NCBI GenBank assembly: GCA_964020155.1
Contig: OZ026546.1
Location: 4,478,900 to 4,542,899 of the forward strand
Direction: 5' to 3'
Length of the DNA: 64,000 nt
Source: Chondrilla cf. caribensis
Taxonomy: Eukaryota; Porifera; Demospongiae; Chondrillida; Chondrillidae
Part shown: positions 26,405 through 37,687 of the stretch, one piece after another
Numbering within the stretch: position 1 is the first letter of the stretch
Layout of the letters: each line of letters begins with the position of its first letter
Made by a program: the position numbers and the translations under genes
Notes under the pieces: model-generated
Told to the model about the DNA's origin: nothing
What the model saw: only the letters and a program-made list of their open reading frames with translations
Database searches by the model: none

Positions 26405-29400
26405 GTATACTATAATATGGATACATTATTCCTATCCAGCACACTTACTATGACTATTATCGAGGTATTTGTACAAAAGAGGTCCAAAAATTACAGCAAT
26501 AATTTAACATTTGTATGTAACAAATAAACAGATTTTGAGAATTACATGAGAAAATTTTTCTCACTCCCACTGATTTCATATTATGCATGTGTTTCAAAGG
26601 GTTAATAGGACATATATAGCAGGAGCACTAAGACGATTAGTGCTATAATAATGAATTTATTAAACTACACGCTTTCCACAGGTATTGTGCAGTTCACTAT
26701 GGATATAATTGACAGAGAGAATGGGAAGAAACTGCAAGCTGTGAACAGCAAATTGATATTTGAAGAAGTAATTTGAAATCTAAATTTCTATTGTTAAATA
26801 CTGTGTTGCGCATACATAAAAATCATAATAATATTACATTTTATTCTACATTAAATAATAATAAATATATAGTAGTTTCTGTAGTTATTATGTATTAATT
26901 CAAATGTATGTAGATATTAAGAATGTCATGCAAATTTTATCCACCCCTCCATTTGCAGTTGAGTCTACTAGCAGTGGGTCAGAAGATTGAAGGTACTGGT
27001 AACATATCTGCAGAAATAGTATCACTTGTGTCAGTTGAAGGAAGTAATGCAGTCATAGTGACTGTGAACACCAATACCACCCTGCCACCAGCAGTACTGA
27101 CTGAGATATTAACAGAGCCAATCACTGCACAGTTTGTGGAATACTCGGATATCATCCAAAATGTCTCTTTTGTAGTACAAAGAACAGAACGTTTTGGTGA
27201 GCTAAAATATTTTTACTGCAAGATGAAGTAATTCCACTAATCTTAAAACATTATTTTCCTTTAAATTAATCACATTGAGGCAGTTGGTACGTCATAATGG
27301 GTAGGACAAAAAATTGTGCTTTTGACTGACTGTTCACCTGCGGACCTCAATGCTGAGGAGTATGCAATATTTACTATATTTATTCCTGTTATGTCCTAAC
27401 AACTGGAACTAGCAGTAGTTGACTATTACTGTAAATTTGCTTTAATTAATGAGACATAATTATAATATTATGATGATAGTTATGTGAGTAACAATCAACA
27501 TATTTGCTGCACACTGGGAATGGCTGTCGTTTGTTTACAGATGGCTGTCCAGTGGAGATAAACACCGACTGCAGCAATATTGCCAATGTTATATGGCCAG
27601 AGACAGAGATTGGGGATGAGGCTTCTGTTCGGTGTCCATGTGGACCAGAGGATGAAAACCCTCTACCTCCACAGTCAGTAGCTACCAGGAGGTGTGTAGG
27701 AGACTATGAGAATGGAGCAAGATGGGAGGACCCTGAGTGTGCAGAGTGTCAGTTCTCAGCCAGTAGACTGGAGCTGTGTGAGCTATTAGAGGTATTGAGA
27801 GGATTATATCATGAGTATTAGAGGCATTATACTATACAAGAACACTTTTGATATACCTACATACATATATTCTTGAGATACCTGTTTCAGTACAAATGCC
27901 ATACCACAACTATGCACCTTCACTTCTTGCCATGAGCTAAGGTTAAGATGATTCACATCTGTATCTTATCACATACAAGCTCAACATCTCAGGTACTGTA
28001 CAGTATTTATGAAATTGAATTTTAGAATATCATCCACTACATAAAAATGGCGTTATTCCTTCAATCGTGTTAACGTTGATACATGTACGTATGTACATAA
28101 CTAGGTGGACAGTGCTGCTCAGGTGGCTGTAATGCTTGCTAATGTCACAAAAGTAGCAGACAACATAGAAAGTGAGGATGTTGCCATTGCATCCACACTC
28201 TTGGACCGTGTTGCCAATTCCACGGATATTCAAGCAGACATGGAAGTGAGTTAGAGGAAGTTTAATTTGAAATTTGCATTCCTATTTCATTAATAACATA
28301 ATTACTATGAAATATTGTAAAATAGAAAACTGCAAATGGTTGCAATATTTAGTTATTTTACCATGATTATAATAATATGTAATGTTTTCATATCTCCAAG
28401 GTTCTAGATGATTTCTTCAATACTGTTGACAATATTGTTGATGTTGATGACAGTGAGCTGAGAGCAAGTAATGAGGATACAGGATCTGTCAACCGGTAAC
28501 AATTACATGTCCAGTGAAAATTGCTTAAAAACTTAACACTTTAAATTTGTGTCTGTACATACACACATATATACTGCATGGCACTGTAATTATTCCAGAG
28601 TTGTTCCAGACAACACCTTTTAAGATTTATCACACTCTCTGTATTCATCCTGGATCTTATACAGGATAACTGAATCTTTGGATAGAGTAGTGGAAGCAAT
28701 ACCACTACCTGAGAATGACACCAGTGGAAATGCATCTATCATGCTGTCATTTCGTAATTTTGGCATTCAAATACAACAACTGCCACAAGGCAACATATCC
28801 TTCACTCCTAATCTGACTCTACTCATTGAGAATATCAGAAGTACAAACGAAATGAGTACTAATAATGAGGCTGCCATCAGCACCGTTACCCTCCCTCCGG
28901 AATTGAGTTCTACTTCTCCATCAGTTGTCTTGGCAGTGTTCCTTAGGAGCAGTTTGTTCCCTCCAAACAACACCAATTCATCTGTTGGAAGTGTTGTCAT
29001 ATCCGTGTCCACACCCAACCAGACAGTACAAAACTTGGCAGAACCAGTTTTCTTTACATTCGGTAAAAATGAGGTAAGAACAAGCCAAAATATGATTCCA
29101 AAATACAGTCCTTCACGGCATGTGAGGTCTGACTGTATATTTGTTTCACAGTGGTGCTGTACATGCAATAGAATGCCAAGAATGTACAGTTTATGCACTG
29201 TAACCTACAGTCAATCTGTATATGAATGTAACAGTGATCTCAAGTATAGGTGCTATAGCAACAATATGACATGTACCTACAATTATACAGGTGGTGAAAA
29301 GCACAATGGATTCAGGAGCTCCTACTAACTTATCATGTGCATTTTGGGACAATCAAATAAACGGTATTTTTGATCACACATAATGGAAACATGCAGTACA

Positions 29401-32400
29401 TGTGTATATTATAATCAAACACTTTACCACGAAGGTCCAGACCTATAGTAGTACTGTCACAGATGGGTTATTATTATATTATCCCAAATAATCTGCATTT
29501 TTCATCATCAAGTTGAAAAATGCCCAGATATTTGCTGAAGTGGAATCCATTATTATAAGAATTAAATAGCAATGTCACTGAAAATTGTCTTAAAACGACT
29601 ATTGTCGGGTGAATATAAGGTTTTAGGACAAATATTGAATGACTGTAGTGTTTGTGGAACCAATTTGCACTTGAGTTTACATAATGTGTTATTAATATTA
29701 TAATGGACACAATTTTTGCTATATTTGTATATAAACTATTTCAATAGAGGGCAGAGGTGACTGGAGCAGTAGAGGATGTGTGGCTGGTTAATGAAACTGA
29801 AGATGAGGTTACCTGCCAATGTGACCACTTGACGAGTTTCTCCATTTTACTGGTAAGACTCCATATAACAATATGCAAGCAGGTGTGATGCACAAAGCAT
29901 GCATGAGAGTCTTTATTAACCGATTATACGCCAATGACGCCAATTGGCGTCATAAAAATAGGGAGCAAAAAATCCCATAAATCGCGGCCGAGGAAGCTTC
30001 TATCAACTCCAAACCGTTGTTGACTTAAGTTCTATCACTGAACTACTGCCTAGTAATGGAATGAACGTGTCGAGAAAACGAACAAACAAATTCGATCAGA
30101 TTGAAGCGAGGGTGTCATTCGTAAACGAACAGTGAGCAGGAAATCCCATTATCTCAACCGAGGAAGCTTCTATCGACCCGAAACAGTCGTTGACTATAGC
30201 TCCTAACCCTATTATCGAACTACTACCTAGTAATAGAATCCTTGTCTCGAAAAAAAAGGAGGAATTCGATCGAAAGCGAGTGAGTTATTCTCCAACAAGT
30301 GTGCCTAACTCCCAGCTGCTAAATTCGGCACTGGCTCTTGTTCGTAGACGGATGCTTCTCTGCTTCTTCATTCGAGTACGGTATTGATTGCATTAAGGCT
30401 AAAATGTGAAGTTTCTTCTTTCTAAGAAGCGGCGAGACAAATCACACATTCTCGACTCATTCAATTCGGCCATGATGGTCACGTGCTACAATGACATCAT
30501 GCAGCATAATAGGTTAATCTAGAATTAAAAAATAAAGGAAAAAAGGATACCAACACATTGCTAGTCAAACACTGCTTTATGTATGTATTGGTACAGCAAC
30601 TGTTCTACATAAACATTGGTTTAAAATTTTATGCAATGTGGTCTTGGGAGTAAAAACCTCAAACATCCTCCAAACCTGTGGATACTATATGTATTCTAAA
30701 CCAGCCTTAGGGTTAGTGTCCTATGTATGTATGTAAAAATGTGTTAATATACTTGTTTCAAAGGACGTGCTCCCGGAGCCCTCTACAGAGACCACGCCAG
30801 TTGACAAGATCCTAACTGTTGTGTCCTACATTGGATCTAGTCTGTCTGTGATTGCCTTGGTTATAGCACTGGTCACTTACATCGCTGAAAAGTAAGTGTT
30901 ATGATTCAATGTAGGAATATACGTACTCAAACATCCATGAAGGTTGTCATAATAACCATGTTGCAATAATAGTAATAACAATCAATAATAGCTCCAAATA
31001 AACACAAGGTTGAATGGACACCGCGACTTCAGGGAACCTTCTACTAAACATTTACATTGGATTAATTGCAGAAAAAGATATTCAAAAATACGTGAAACAT
31101 GTTTTGACTTGTATCTCAGTTTACACAACAACAGCACCATAAGACCCATTTTCTCAGATACTACCACATATACATGACTGGACTCCCTAGTATGTAAACT
31201 AATAATAGTTACCCTCTGTACCCATACAGCGACATTTACTTTGGAATCCCTATTCATAATCAACATTATAACATGTTATTTAATCTTGTACTAAATGATA
31301 TTTATGTACTTTTAATTTCAGAAATCTCCATACAAAACTCCACCAGAAGCTCCTCATCAGCTTGATGTTTGCCCTCCTTGGATTATACGTGACCTTCATC
31401 ATATCTAACGCAGTGTCCTCCTATCAAGACCACCTACGAACCATCCCAGTGGTCTGTGGGATACTGTCAGCTCTACTGCACTACTTCTTCCTTGTCACCT
31501 TCCTGTGCATGGCAGCCATTGCCATCAACCTCTATCGGGCACTAGTAGTAGTCTTCAATGCCGAAATCAAGGACTATTTGCCTATAGCAGTGTCCATTAG
31601 CTGGAGTGAGTAAGAGTATTACCTTGATTGACAGGTTTAGTGTCTAGATTTGTCACTACAATTTATTTTGAACTTCCTGATAGCATACCTTCCATTTAGT
31701 TATATCTCTTATCATGTATACACTTTATCTCCATTATTCAGTTGTTCCAGTCTTTATTGTTGGATTTTCAATTGCTCCAAACTATGAATACTACACCGGA
31801 GAAATCGTACCCTAGTGAGTGGATATTTGCTATTAACATATGCTATTACGGTTATTGTAGTCATTATACATTTGTACATTTTCCACTCTAGCTGTCGAGC
31901 TCAAAGTTGGCCTTTCTATTTTGGGCTTATACTTCCTTTTGGACTCATTTACATCTTCAACATTATCATTTTCATCATCATCATTGTCAATTTGATACGA
32001 AGACCTAACGTACAGAAGGAAGCATCTAAGGGAGGTAACCTTAAGAAAGTCAAGGAGAACTTTTGGGTTACTGTTGGGTTGTCTGTACTTTTTGGAGTAT
32101 CGTGGGTATTTGGATTGCTGGCCACTGCTGGACTACCTGACTACATCCGACTCCCCTTTGACATTGTATTTACTCTGCTAGCTTCCCTTCAAGGAGTGTT
32201 TGTGCTTCTACTAAACTGTGTAAAATCACAGGAATGCCGACAACTGTGGAATAACTGGCTGCATTGCAGATTCACTAAGAAATCACAATCAAGAATCCTC
32301 ACCACTGGAGCCCCACACACAAGCACATCCAGTGGTGTTCCGACTGGAAGATTTTCTCGTCTAGGCAGTAGAGTTGCTACACTCAACCGGTTCATTTTCA

Positions 32401-32771
32401 AGAGACACAATTATAACGTAGCACAAACCTCTGATTCGGCACATCCACCTACCTCAGAATCCATGCCCCCAATTGAATTGGTCTATCAAGGGGAGAAACT
32501 TGGAGAGGGGAACAAAGAAAACGAATACACTGAAACAATTAGCTTCCATGACGAATATTCCATGAACAGCTACTATGCTGGGGCGACATCAGAGAGTGAG
32601 GAACCCAAAGACAATGTCTCAGTCTTGAGTTATTATGCCTGTTTACCAAAAGTTGAGGGGGAATCCAATGAAACTTGCGAAGTAATAGTGAACAAAGGAG
32701 TCGAAACACAAGATCAGGAAAATTATGAGAACTGCGTTAGTGTCCAGGCAAGTCTCCAAAGAGAGTATTGA
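15046..32771 (+). CDS. Gene B: adhesion GPCR with Ser/Thr stalk and extra Ig domains
   Basis: This is a paralogue of genes A and C. Recognised exons run from six Ser/Thr repeats (15046-20142) through four Ig exons, an Ig-like exon, FN3, four Ig, EGF, Ig, linker, SEA-like, HRM, GAIN, GPS, 7TM and a B-type tail, with a stop at 32769-32771. The start codon and signal peptide were not found upstream, so the true N-terminus is missing from this model. Every exon is open and phase-compatible except GPS exon 29748-29852, which has a net 5-nt loss against A and C and reads into TAA at the usual acceptor. An acceptor 7 nt downstream would restore frame. The gene may be a functional receptor with an altered GPS, a recent pseudogene, or affected by a sequence error. 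Confidence 0.82.
15690..15960. repeat. (GT)n microsatellite in Ser/Thr intron 1
   Basis: GT-rich tract between the first and second Ser/Thr exons, followed by an AGGGAGGGGCAAAAACATATGT block that recurs before the other acceptors. Confidence 0.95.
16637..16762. repeat. (GT)n microsatellite in Ser/Thr intron 2
   Basis: Nearly pure GT tract followed by GGAAGGGAGGGGCAAAAAT and the acceptor of the third repeat exon. Confidence 0.95.
17574..17700. repeat. (GT)n microsatellite in Ser/Thr intron 3
   Basis: Nearly pure GT tract followed by the same GGAGGGGAGGGGCAAAAAC motif and the acceptor of the fourth repeat exon. Confidence 0.95.
18381..18476. repeat. (GT)n microsatellite in Ser/Thr intron 4
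   Basis: GT tract with TTCGTG interruptions, in the same position as in the other repeat-unit introns. Confidence 0.93.
19138..19741. mobile_element. hAT-like non-autonomous element, 604 bp, with 8-bp target duplication
   Basis: The left end TAGCGCTGGGCGGTAT (from 19138) and right end ATACCGCCCAGCGCTA (to 19741) are inverted repeats. The flanks CATGCAAG at 19130-19137 and 19742-19749 form an exact 8-bp duplication, typical of hAT elements. Internal subterminal repeats GGTATACCG recur at both ends. A short frame at about 19491-19593 contains KSDIWKYFAL, which resembles the start of a BED zinc finger, so the element may derive from an autonomous hAT. It is inserted in the intron between the fifth and sixth Ser/Thr exons of gene B and explains why that intron is longer than the others. 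Confidence 0.85.
20526..22012 (+). CDS. Gene B extra Ig block: four Ig domains
   Basis: Exons 20526-20801, 20872-21159, 21341-21622 and 21719-22012 each encode one Ig domain with FVCAALA/VSCSAEG/FVCAVLA/VTCSAAG, a Trp, and a Y(T/S)C(L/I/T)A strand. They form two pairs: exons 1 and 3 resemble each other, as do 2 and 4. The pair pattern matches the Ig pair found later in the core (24391 and 24744), so the block most likely arose by two duplications of that pair. Gene C has eight Calx-beta domains at this place instead. All are phase 1-1 and carry N-glycosylation sequons (NHT, NIT, NTT). Confidence 0.87.
22196..26254 (+). CDS. Gene B core ectodomain: Ig-like, FN3, Ig x4, EGF, Ig
   Basis: Exon 22196-22498 is a degenerate Ig-like domain (LTLDCGDQQSFMCIV, GGIIQCIDL). 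Exon 22996-23280 is FN3 ([30 protein letters not shown]). Exons 23742-23916 plus 24068-24201 form a split Ig. Exons 24391-24672, 24744-25031 and 25263-25631 are single Ig domains. Exon 25768-25893 is EGF with six cysteines, and 25979-26254 is a further Ig. Lengths equal those in gene C except the first (303 against 306 bp). The module order is shared with genes A and C, so it is the ancestral core of this receptor group. It is extracellular and presumably part of the ligand-binding surface. Confidence 0.88.
22740..22936. mobile_element. Small MITE candidate with GGTAGGCGT ends
   Basis: Ends GGTAGGCGT and ACGCCTACC are inverted, and TATGT occurs at 22735-22739 and 22938-22942. It lies in the intron before the gene B FN3 exon. 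The internal frame has no recognisable product. Confidence 0.4.
26308..26400. repeat. (GT)n microsatellite
   Basis: GT tract directly after the last Ig exon of gene B; not present at the same place in gene A or C. Confidence 0.95.
26682..29852 (+). CDS. Gene B linker, SEA-like region, HRM, GAIN and GPS exons
   Basis: Exons: 26682-26767 linker, 26959-27196 SEA-like, 27541-27791 HRM ([20 protein letters not shown]), 28105-28245, 28401-28495 and 28665-29073 GAIN, 29291-29363 first GPS exon (SCAFWDNQING), 29748-29852 second GPS exon. The linker lacks the RRKR of genes A and C and has GKKLQ instead, so convertase cleavage is unlikely here. The first GPS exon is 9 nt longer than in A and C. The second GPS exon has a net loss of 5 nt. 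The C-terminal [13 protein letters not shown] is intact if frame is restored. Being C-terminal to GAIN and before TM1 fits the standard aGPCR layout. Confidence 0.85.
29748..29852 (+). other. Gene B GPS exon with frame-disrupting change and alternative acceptor
   Basis: With the acceptor equivalent to genes A and C (AG at 29746-29747) the frame reads [11 protein letters not shown] and then TAA. The exon is 105 bp against 110 bp in both paralogues. A second AG at 29753-29754 starts a 98-bp exon that keeps the phase from the previous exon, is open throughout and rejoins the [10 protein letters not shown] frame and the TM1 exon. In that reading the GDW..GC segment becomes VTGAVEDVWL, so one conserved GPS cysteine is lost while the HLT triad remains. 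Confidence 0.75.
29915..30518. mobile_element. TTAA-flanked MITE candidate, ~600 bp
   Basis: Ends ATTAACCGATTAT (29915-29927) and ATAATAGGTTAAT (30506-30518) are inverted with one mismatch, each carrying TTAA next to CC/GG. This is the arrangement of piggyBac-type elements. Inside is a ~130-bp direct duplication around CCGAGGAAGCTTCTATC. It lies in the intron before TM1 of gene B and is absent from genes A and C. No transposase frame. Confidence 0.6.
30764..32771 (+). CDS. Gene B seven-transmembrane core and B-type tail
   Basis: Exons: 30764-30891 (TM1), 31322-31605 (TM2-3), 31742-31814 (TM4), 31892-32771 (TM5-7 and tail). Conserved features include [50 protein letters not shown] and ASLQGVFVLLLNCV. 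The tail is of a second type, with PIELVYQGEKLGEGN, EYTETISFHDEYSMNSYYAG and a final QREY. It lacks the PDZ-like terminus of A and C. The tail keeps the IELV...E.TE.ISF...YS skeleton found in all three, suggesting a conserved cytoplasmic binding or trafficking motif (inference). Confidence 0.9.
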
Positions 32772-33110
32772 TACTGCCATTCATGACAAAAGCTTAATAT
32801 AAGACATGTGGAGTATGTAGGTTATATCCACAAAGGTTCTTATGTAATATTATAGCATGCTTTATTATTACTGCTACTATTATTGCATTATTATTAAAAT
32901 TGTATTTATCAAATTATAATAATTCTTATAATTATTACTATCATTACCATTATGCAGCTATAGTATATTAAATGATGTAAATATTGATATTATTAACTGC
33001 TTCTCCGTTTTATGAATTAAAGTTTTACATACATATTATATGTACTTCATGCATAACGATAGAAATGCAATCAAACATATTGCGCGTCATTTACATGATT
33101 CTCTAATCAG

Positions 33111-33200
33111 ATGTAGGCTATATGCAGGGTAGGCCCTTCTATTTTGCTTTACAACTCCCCAGATGCATAGAAGCTACCTCAGACATGCCCAATGACAGTC
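33111..33200 (+). pseudogene. Decayed aGPCR last-exon fragment downstream of gene B
   Basis: After a CTAATCAG acceptor-like site, the stretch around CCCTTCTATTTTGCTTTACA aligns with the WPFYFGL start of the functional last exons and with 11381-11460. Indels and stops prevent translation. Confidence 0.6.
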
Positions 33201-35232
33201 CATCTGACCAAAATGACAAACATCATTACACTAGTTCACCCAGTGGTGTACATAATATTAATATTATAATAGATCGAAATTAATATTGGTAACCTATAAT
33301 ATATATGTTTTATTTAAATTTATTCAAATCACATTGCTGCAACCATAGTGGTAAGTTTTCATACTGGATGTTGTCATTACAGAAATAATTGGCAACTTCT
33401 TTGTGACTGTAAACATCACATCTAAATCCAAGCATGTTTACATGCACATAAGAATACATAGCTACATTCTTTGGGACATGATTGTAAGTACATAATATTA
33501 TGTATGACTACTGGTTGTACTCTAGTCACTAAGTAAATTTACCTGCCCTGTATGTCGATATTGTCCGATGTGGTAAGAATACTATTACATACAATAAACG
33601 CCTAACTCAGCAATTATAACAATAAATAATTCTTCCACTGCTGTAGATCTTGGTACCCCGAGGATTCGGACGAATCCTAGTTGATACCATTTGCGGTCTG
33701 ATACGAGTAGTCCATCACTCCATAACTGTCCAGGCGTCTGTTGCACTCATTGGATTCGTGTAATAGGCTGCCATACAATGTAGTGGTTCATCTGTAAGTT
33801 TTAACACAATTCGATCACATTCCAAGTGTACTATCTGCCACTTTGTCAAAAACTCCTTCGATGATGAAATGCTAGACTTGAGAACTGATTACGGCAGGTT
33901 CCTGGATTAGTTAGTTCGCTAAGCTCTCGGCAGTGTGAACGTACAAACTCCATCTTATCCAACACGTGGCAGAGTTCAAAACGGAAGTCCGATTGTGGTT
34001 TCCGTTTTAAATTGTCCATGACGAAGTCATAGCTACGCATTCGCCACGTATTATACATTACACTCCCCTTATCCACCCATACAGTTAGTATTTTAAGGCA
34101 TACAAAGAAATCTTTAATGGTCTTTAGTAATTATTTGTGTTAATATATATTTCAAATGGTCAGAACTGTTTCTTGAACAGTAAGGACCATTTCTCATTGT
34201 TATAGGATGCAGGGACTTCACCATCCACCCATGACTACCCTGTGGACCTTAGGTGCTTTCAAACACTATTTCCACATATTAGCCAGTTCTCAGTAACTAT
34301 GGCTGAGTTGGTCAATCTGGTTATGTGAGACTACTTACGACTTGCTGTGCTACTGCATGGCATGAGCTACACTGTACATGGCTAAGTCCTCTATGCCTAA
34401 CTGAGGGACCTTGGCTAGCCTTATGAAGCCATAAGCACTGTATACACAAAATGGTGTTTATTCACCTATATAGCTAGTCTAAACCCACCTTTGACCCTTT
34501 TTAGTAAGCACCTCCACATTCTAAATAATATTATCTGTTCTGGTGACATGAAAATGAGAGTGAAGGGTTTAGATTGATGTAGGTTTAATCACGAACTGTA
34601 CATAGTCAGGCTATCTACCAAGGTCATCTCTGCATTTGACTTATTGTGTACCAGCTGTAGACCACTAAGGATACACCTCGTTAGTCTGGCAACTTAACGG
34701 GTGACATTCCTACACGTTAGGGCATTGTTTAAGTTACCACATCCTTACAACTCCCTCCAAAGTACAAAGTCTATTTTTCAGTGTCGGCCGGGACAGAGAA
34801 GTACTACCAACACCTTCCTGACATACAGAATAGTGGATTAATATTCAGAGACATAATTTTAAAATAGTTATTGCAATTATTGTTGGTTTGTATATGAACA
34901 AAATCAGAGAAAAAAACTATATTAGATTCATCCCAATGTAAGATAAAGAACAAGTAAATTTCAAATTATTTCTCCAGGCTTCTTGCTTACTGTGTCAAAA
35001 AGGATTTAAAATTCTAGAGCTATAGTAAAATTTCAGACAGCCTACTAGGTCATGTGAATGGAAATGGAATACTCTTGCAATACCAGTACCAGTACACAGA
35101 TATCCATTAACATGCAATATAATAATTATAACAATTAGCTATGGGTATAGAATTGATATAATATTATTATTATGCCATCTGTGGGAGTGAATGCCAAATG
35201 CATTCCGTTGCTATATGATAGGATGTTCACCA

Positions 35233-35275
35233 TTATGATTTCAATTATACTACACTAGTATAATTGAAATCATAA
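35233..35275. repeat. Perfect 20-bp inverted repeat with 3-nt loop
   Basis: Arms 35233-35252 and 35256-35275 are exact reverse complements around CAC. The duplicated copy near 59706-59735 keeps one arm only. Confidence 0.85.
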
Positions 35276-36326
35276 GGGTACATGTTACAGTCACTGCTGC
35301 TGCTGTAGTGACGGTTCAACTTCTTGGTATTCCAGCATATTCAGCACAGCTGCAGGTGATCAGGTAAGAATGAGGAAATGAATGTGTCACCTTTACTATC
35401 CTTATCAGTGACCTCGAATATTATCAATGCTGGAACTAAAGCAATTTCTACAGAGCATACCCCATGCATATACATGTGCCATGTACATGTGCTACACAGT
35501 TGGCATATTTACACATGAATGCCTGTACATTGGCTGTGTACTGTGTGCTTTTATGTGTATTGATCCCTGAGCATGCATGTGGTGAACATAAACCTGGATA
35601 ATAAGTCCTGCCTCTGTTTATTAACATATGGTAAGCTATAAGCAACAAAACAGCATTATTTAGTTACTGTACTATTTGGAACTATTTGTGTTGGAATAAT
35701 GCCTTCATTGACCACTTTACCCTTGTGAACTAAGATGGAGTGTGGTCATTAAACTGCAATGAAAGTGGCAGACTGAGTCTTTAGGCTGATATATGCCATA
35801 ACAACTATCCAAACACTATTGATGCAGACAGGTGTATTCATCTACATACAGAATGTCATGTATGCCCCCGCATGTCATGTACTAATGTAAACAATCAGAA
35901 ACAAATTCATTAACCCGTGTAATGACATGAATGGAAGAGCATTATTGATAGTACATTAACACTGAGGTATGTATGCTCACAAGCCTCCCACTGTACACAA
36001 AAAACATGCTTACAGTATCCATATATAATGTATTATTACATCATGCAGGCATTGATCTTCATAGACCACAGGTTCTATAGACCTAGTAACTACCTAATAA
36101 TAGCATTCCTAGTGGGAGATGTCAGGCATGGCCTGTGAAATACTCCTTTACACTATTTGAGTTAGAAGTGCTGCACTTTATACCAAGAAAGTAAAGATCT
36201 GGTCCAGGATTGCAAGTAATCGGTATTGAACTAATCTCTGCAGTGAGTTCAGTAAAAAGATAGTAAGTGCCATATTATGATACTGTTATGGTTCCTGTAG
36301 CAGTATAATAAATTATAAAGTATTAG

Positions 36327-36579
36327 TTAAAGTCGGCATTTGTTAAATCGCTTCAGTGTATAGTCTTGTACGCAATACGTATAGGGCTGAAAGTAGACTT
36401 TGCTTACGTTGTCGTAAGGTGGATCGATTATACGACGGACGAGGGAGACAATCGCGCGGTACGGAATAAGGGAAAGATGCGTACGTTTCAAAAATAGGAG
36501 TAAATTCTGTCTAGATCCTAGAGTACCTTTGAGATGTTCAAAGATATTCACCACGAAAACGGCCCCGTTATCGGATGTT
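36327..36579 (-). pseudogene. Antisense conserved frame, copy 1 (unknown product)
   Basis: The minus strand encodes about 84 residues upstream of TAA, including RTHLSLIPYRAIVSL and KVYFQPYTYCVQD, and matches the minus-strand frame at 60788-61144 with an in-frame indel. Upstream, this copy carries indels that break the longer frame of copy 2. I do not recognise the family. It may be a gene relic, or the frame may be a by-product of conserved promoter DNA. Confidence 0.3.
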
Positions 36580-36810
36580 CGTATTAAACGTCGGCAGAAA
36601 ATTTAATAAGGAAGAGAACGCGGGGAAAGGGGCTTGCTACGCGAGATCCGCATTGGGAAACGGCGCCATATTATTGCAATCATAAAAGACGTCTTAGACG
36701 ACACAGGCTTCGCATGCGTCATCATTACGTCAGGGTGCATGTCCTATGGTCATCAAAGGCGACTGCATGAAATGGCGCTTGGAATCAAGTGCAGCGCCCG
36801 AACCACCCAT
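36370..36810 (+). promoter_or_regulatory. Candidate promoter region of gene C
   Basis: This stretch is CpG-richer than its surroundings and is conserved between the two segmental copies. It contains GGCGCCATATT and a CRE-like TTACGTCA at 36725-36732. It lies about 1 kb before the signal-peptide exon. The call rests on composition, conservation and position only. Confidence 0.3.
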
Positions 36811-37687
36811 TACTATAATACGTGTAAGTAACCATAACTGTAATCCTACCCTAAACACCGTGGGTTTGCTTTCCTCATCTGCTTAGGTGTCAAACCTGAA
36901 TGTGAGCATTTCAGTGTTCAAGGATTAGGGGTTAGTTAGGTATCTGGAATAATTGAATTTTGAACTTTAATTGTGTACTATATCGTTCGAAACGAGTTCA
37001 CTTCACTGTTTAAGTCTCAATAATAATTCACACGTGTACAACAAAGAACCATTGTTACAGGAATAGTAACACCGTAAGAGATAACATTGAACACAACCAT
37101 AATAGTACAAATCTATCTCTAGTAACAATCATTAACTAGCACTGTTTATAATAACTACCAGTATGCCACAAATTGAATGCGAATGAAACTGTTACTGAGT
37201 AAACAGGTATCATAGGAATTTGTGCAATGTGGGAACTTGAATGCAAAGGAATGGTCGGTGTGGGATGTGACTTGCCACAACACGTTTGCCCCCTCCAACC
37301 TATCTCTAGCTGCTAAAAGAGCTGGCCTTGTGGCCAACCGAGCAGATTTAATACAGGAAAAGGCAAAGATATTGTGAACTAACAAGCAGTCATATATTTG
37401 TATCAATCGCAGTGGAGACCTCGGGTTTCTTTGGATCTGAGATCCTAGATTTCTGATTTCTAATTAATTCAAAAAACATATAATGTAATTATAATAAATA
37501 TATTACATTAAATATTATATTACGTTATTATTATTACATTATCTTAATAATATTGTTCCCATATAATTAATTATGATTAATCATAGGAATGAAGATATGA
37601 AAAATATAAATATAACCAACAACAAAATTTCCTGTATGCAAGAATTTCTACAAACATGTCATTCTTTGCTGCTCTATTACTTACTAG

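Larger units (their letters stand above)
33584..36840. repeat. Segmental duplication, copy 1 (upstream of gene C)
   Basis: It aligns collinearly with 58077-61290. Shared landmarks are ACATACAATAAACGCCTAAC, CTTATCCAACACGTGGCAG, GTAAGGACCATTTCTCAT, GGATTTAAAATTCTA, GCCAAATGCATTCC and GGGCTGAAAGTAGACTTTGC. Differences are mostly small indels. Together with the following signal exon (37726/62332) it shows that a whole gene with its upstream DNA was duplicated. Confidence 0.85.
32772..37687. other. B-C intergenic region
   Basis: It starts with an AT-rich 3' UTR, then a decayed last-exon fragment (33111). From about 33584 the segment is duplicated downstream of gene C. Within it are three islands with conserved minus-strand frames (about 33.60-33.71, 33.85-34.08 and 36.33-36.58 kb), a perfect palindrome (35233-35275) and a CpG-richer stretch before the signal exon of gene C. 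No complete gene could be assembled. Confidence 0.6.

Noticed and set aside
30190..30387. Plus-strand frame of 65 codons
   Set aside because: It falls inside the TTAA-flanked MITE candidate and shows no recognisable protein.
37155..37406. Minus-strand frame of 83 codons before the gene C signal exon
   Set aside because: No counterpart at the matching place upstream of gene D and no recognisable motif.
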